A stretch of DNA of 64,000 nucleotides, taken from contig PLZW01000022.1 in NCBI GenBank assembly GCA_003153575.1, positions 80,909 to 144,908 on the forward strand, in the 5' to 3' direction. Below are positions 62,881-64,000 of the stretch, piece by piece. Origin of the DNA: Acidimicrobiaceae bacterium (GTDB taxonomy: Bacteria > Actinomycetota > Acidimicrobiia > Acidimicrobiales > RAAP-2). The notes beneath the pieces are model-generated. The model ran no database searches. It had not been told where the DNA came from and was given only the letters and a program-made list of their open reading frames with translations. Numbering within the stretch: the stretch's first letter is position 1; every line of letters starts with the position of its first letter. The translations under genes were made by a program, and so were the position numbers.

Positions 62881-62984
62881 GCCCGACGGGTCGCGCACGA
62901 TCTCGCCGGCCACCTCTTCGACGTGGGCTGACCGGTCAGCGGAAGAGGTCGCCCGACGGGTCGCGCACGATCTCGCCGGCCACC
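62842..62984. repeat. perfect 70-bp tandem duplication at the convergent ends of FKBP and cofE
   Basis: 62842-62911 identical to 62912-62981, identity extending 3 more bases. Confidence 0.97.
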
Positions 62985-63712
62985 GAACCCTGCCGCAGCC
63001 ACGCGGGATCCACGCCACGCACCACCGCGGCGGGCACGGACCTGTCCTTGCCCATCACCAGCTCGGCAGCGCCGGCGATCTCGTCGGCGACGCACAACTC
63101 CGTGGCCTCCAGCACGCGACCGGAGGCGTCGGTCGTGCCCCGCAGGTCGACGATCCCGGCGACGCCGGCGATGCCGATGGCCACGTCCGTCACCCCGTTG
63201 CGCCAGGTCCGGCCGAACGTGTCGGAGACGATCACGCCGACGGTGACGCCCAGCCGGTGACGCAGGGCCTCGCGGATGCGCCGGGCCGATCGGTCGGGGT
63301 CGACGGGGAGCAGCGCGGCAGTGCCGACCTCGACGTTGGACAGGTCGATGCCGGCGTTGGCACAGACGAACCCGTGCGGGGTCTCGGTGATCAGCAGGTC
63401 GCCGCGGCGGCGCAGCACACGTACGGACTCGGCTTCGACCAGTCTGCGCTTGGCGTCCGGGTCGGCGGCGTCGATGGCCACGATGCGTCCCTCCGCCTTG
63501 GAGACCACCTTCTGGGTCACCACCACCACATCGCCGTCGAGCACCCAGGTGGTTGGACCGCCGGAGTCGCCCGCAGTAGTGAACGCATCGGCGAGGAGAC
63601 CAGCCAGATCGTCGCCGGGTCGGACCTCGCCCACCCCGTGGACCGGCACCACGGTCAGGGCGCCCGCGGGCACCCCGGTCCCCCGGGCGATCGACGGGTC
63701 AGGAACCGGCAT
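62936..63712 (-). CDS. cofE: coenzyme F420-0:L-glutamate ligase
   Basis: DVVVVTQKVVSKAEGRIV, FVCANAGIDLSNV, LLPVDPDRSARRIREAL, VIVSDTFGRTWRNGVTDVAIGIAG. Confidence 0.94.
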   Translation of the reverse strand: MPVPDPSIARGTGVPAGALTVVPVHGVGEVRPGDDLAGLLADAFTTAGDSGGPTTWVLDGDVVVVTQKVVSKAEGRIVAIDAADPDAKRRLVEAESVRVLRRRGDLLITETPHGFVCANAGIDLSNVEVGTAALLPVDPDRSARRIREALRHRLGVTVGVIVSDTFGRTWRNGVTDVAIGIAGVAGIVDLRGTTDASGRVLEATELCVADEIAGAAELVMGKDRSVPAAVVRGVDPAWLRQGSVAGEIVRDPSGDLFR

Positions 63713-64000
63713 CCAGGACCACCTGGGCCAGTGCGGCGGAGCGCTTCACGTCGGACATGATCGTGGGGGCCACCACGCAGCGGACACCCTCGGCTTCGAC
63801 GGACGGGGCCAACGCCGCATCCGCCTCGTCGATCACCAGTGTCGACACCCAAGGTGCGTACCAGCGGGCGACCCCCACCACCGAGGACTCGAACCCCATC
63901 TCGACCAGGAGGCGGTCGGCCGGGCCCTTGAGGGCGGCACCGGCGACGATGGGTGAGACGGCCACGACCTGCTCCCTTCGGGCGGTCAGGGCGCCGGCCA
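63699..64000 (-). CDS. cofD: 2-phospho-L-lactate transferase CofD, C-terminal part (continues beyond window)
   Basis: AVSPIVAGAALKGPADRLLVEMG, WVSTLVIDEADAAL, VVAPTIMSD; frame open to base 64000. Confidence 0.88.
   Translation of the reverse strand, partial: AGALTARREQVVAVSPIVAGAALKGPADRLLVEMGFESSVVGVARWYAPWVSTLVIDEADAALAPSVEAEGVRCVVAPTIMSDVKRSAALAQVVLDAGS

Overview
High-GC, densely coded actinobacterial-type chromosomal window (Acidimicrobiia-like by feel; not verified). I see no rRNA, tRNA, CRISPR array, prophage or complete transposon. Main blocks: a SUF Fe-S assembly locus with two distinct sufC genes (sufB end, Cys-rich ORF, sufD, Rieske protein, sufC; opposing sufC2-sufS-sufU); an LCP protein; glycogen debranching enzyme; thiE; aceE; an lpd - E2 - LipB::LipA fusion lipoate block; metH divergent from a PduO-type ATR; leucyl aminopeptidase; gpsA; a broken alpha/beta-hydrolase-cyclase gene; a Tat lipoprotein phosphoesterase; a rhodanese-MoeB/ThiF protein; a methylmalonyl-CoA mutase catalytic subunit; biotin carboxylase-BCCP divergent from birA; a nucleotide-sugar/glycosyltransferase cluster; a DUF222-HNH protein; ArsR-AHSA1; a DEAD-box helicase; FKBP; and cofE/cofD (F420). 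Most notable: (1) an apparently intact single-ORF octanoyltransferase-lipoyl synthase fusion (23422..25122); (2) a perfect 70-bp tandem duplication centred on a palindrome holding the two stop codons of convergent genes (62842..62984); (3) a recurrent TANNNT-N6-8-start-codon arrangement suggesting leaderless transcription of many genes; (4) several short iteron-like or tandem repeats confined to intergenic spacers; (5) a twice-frameshifted cyclase gene.
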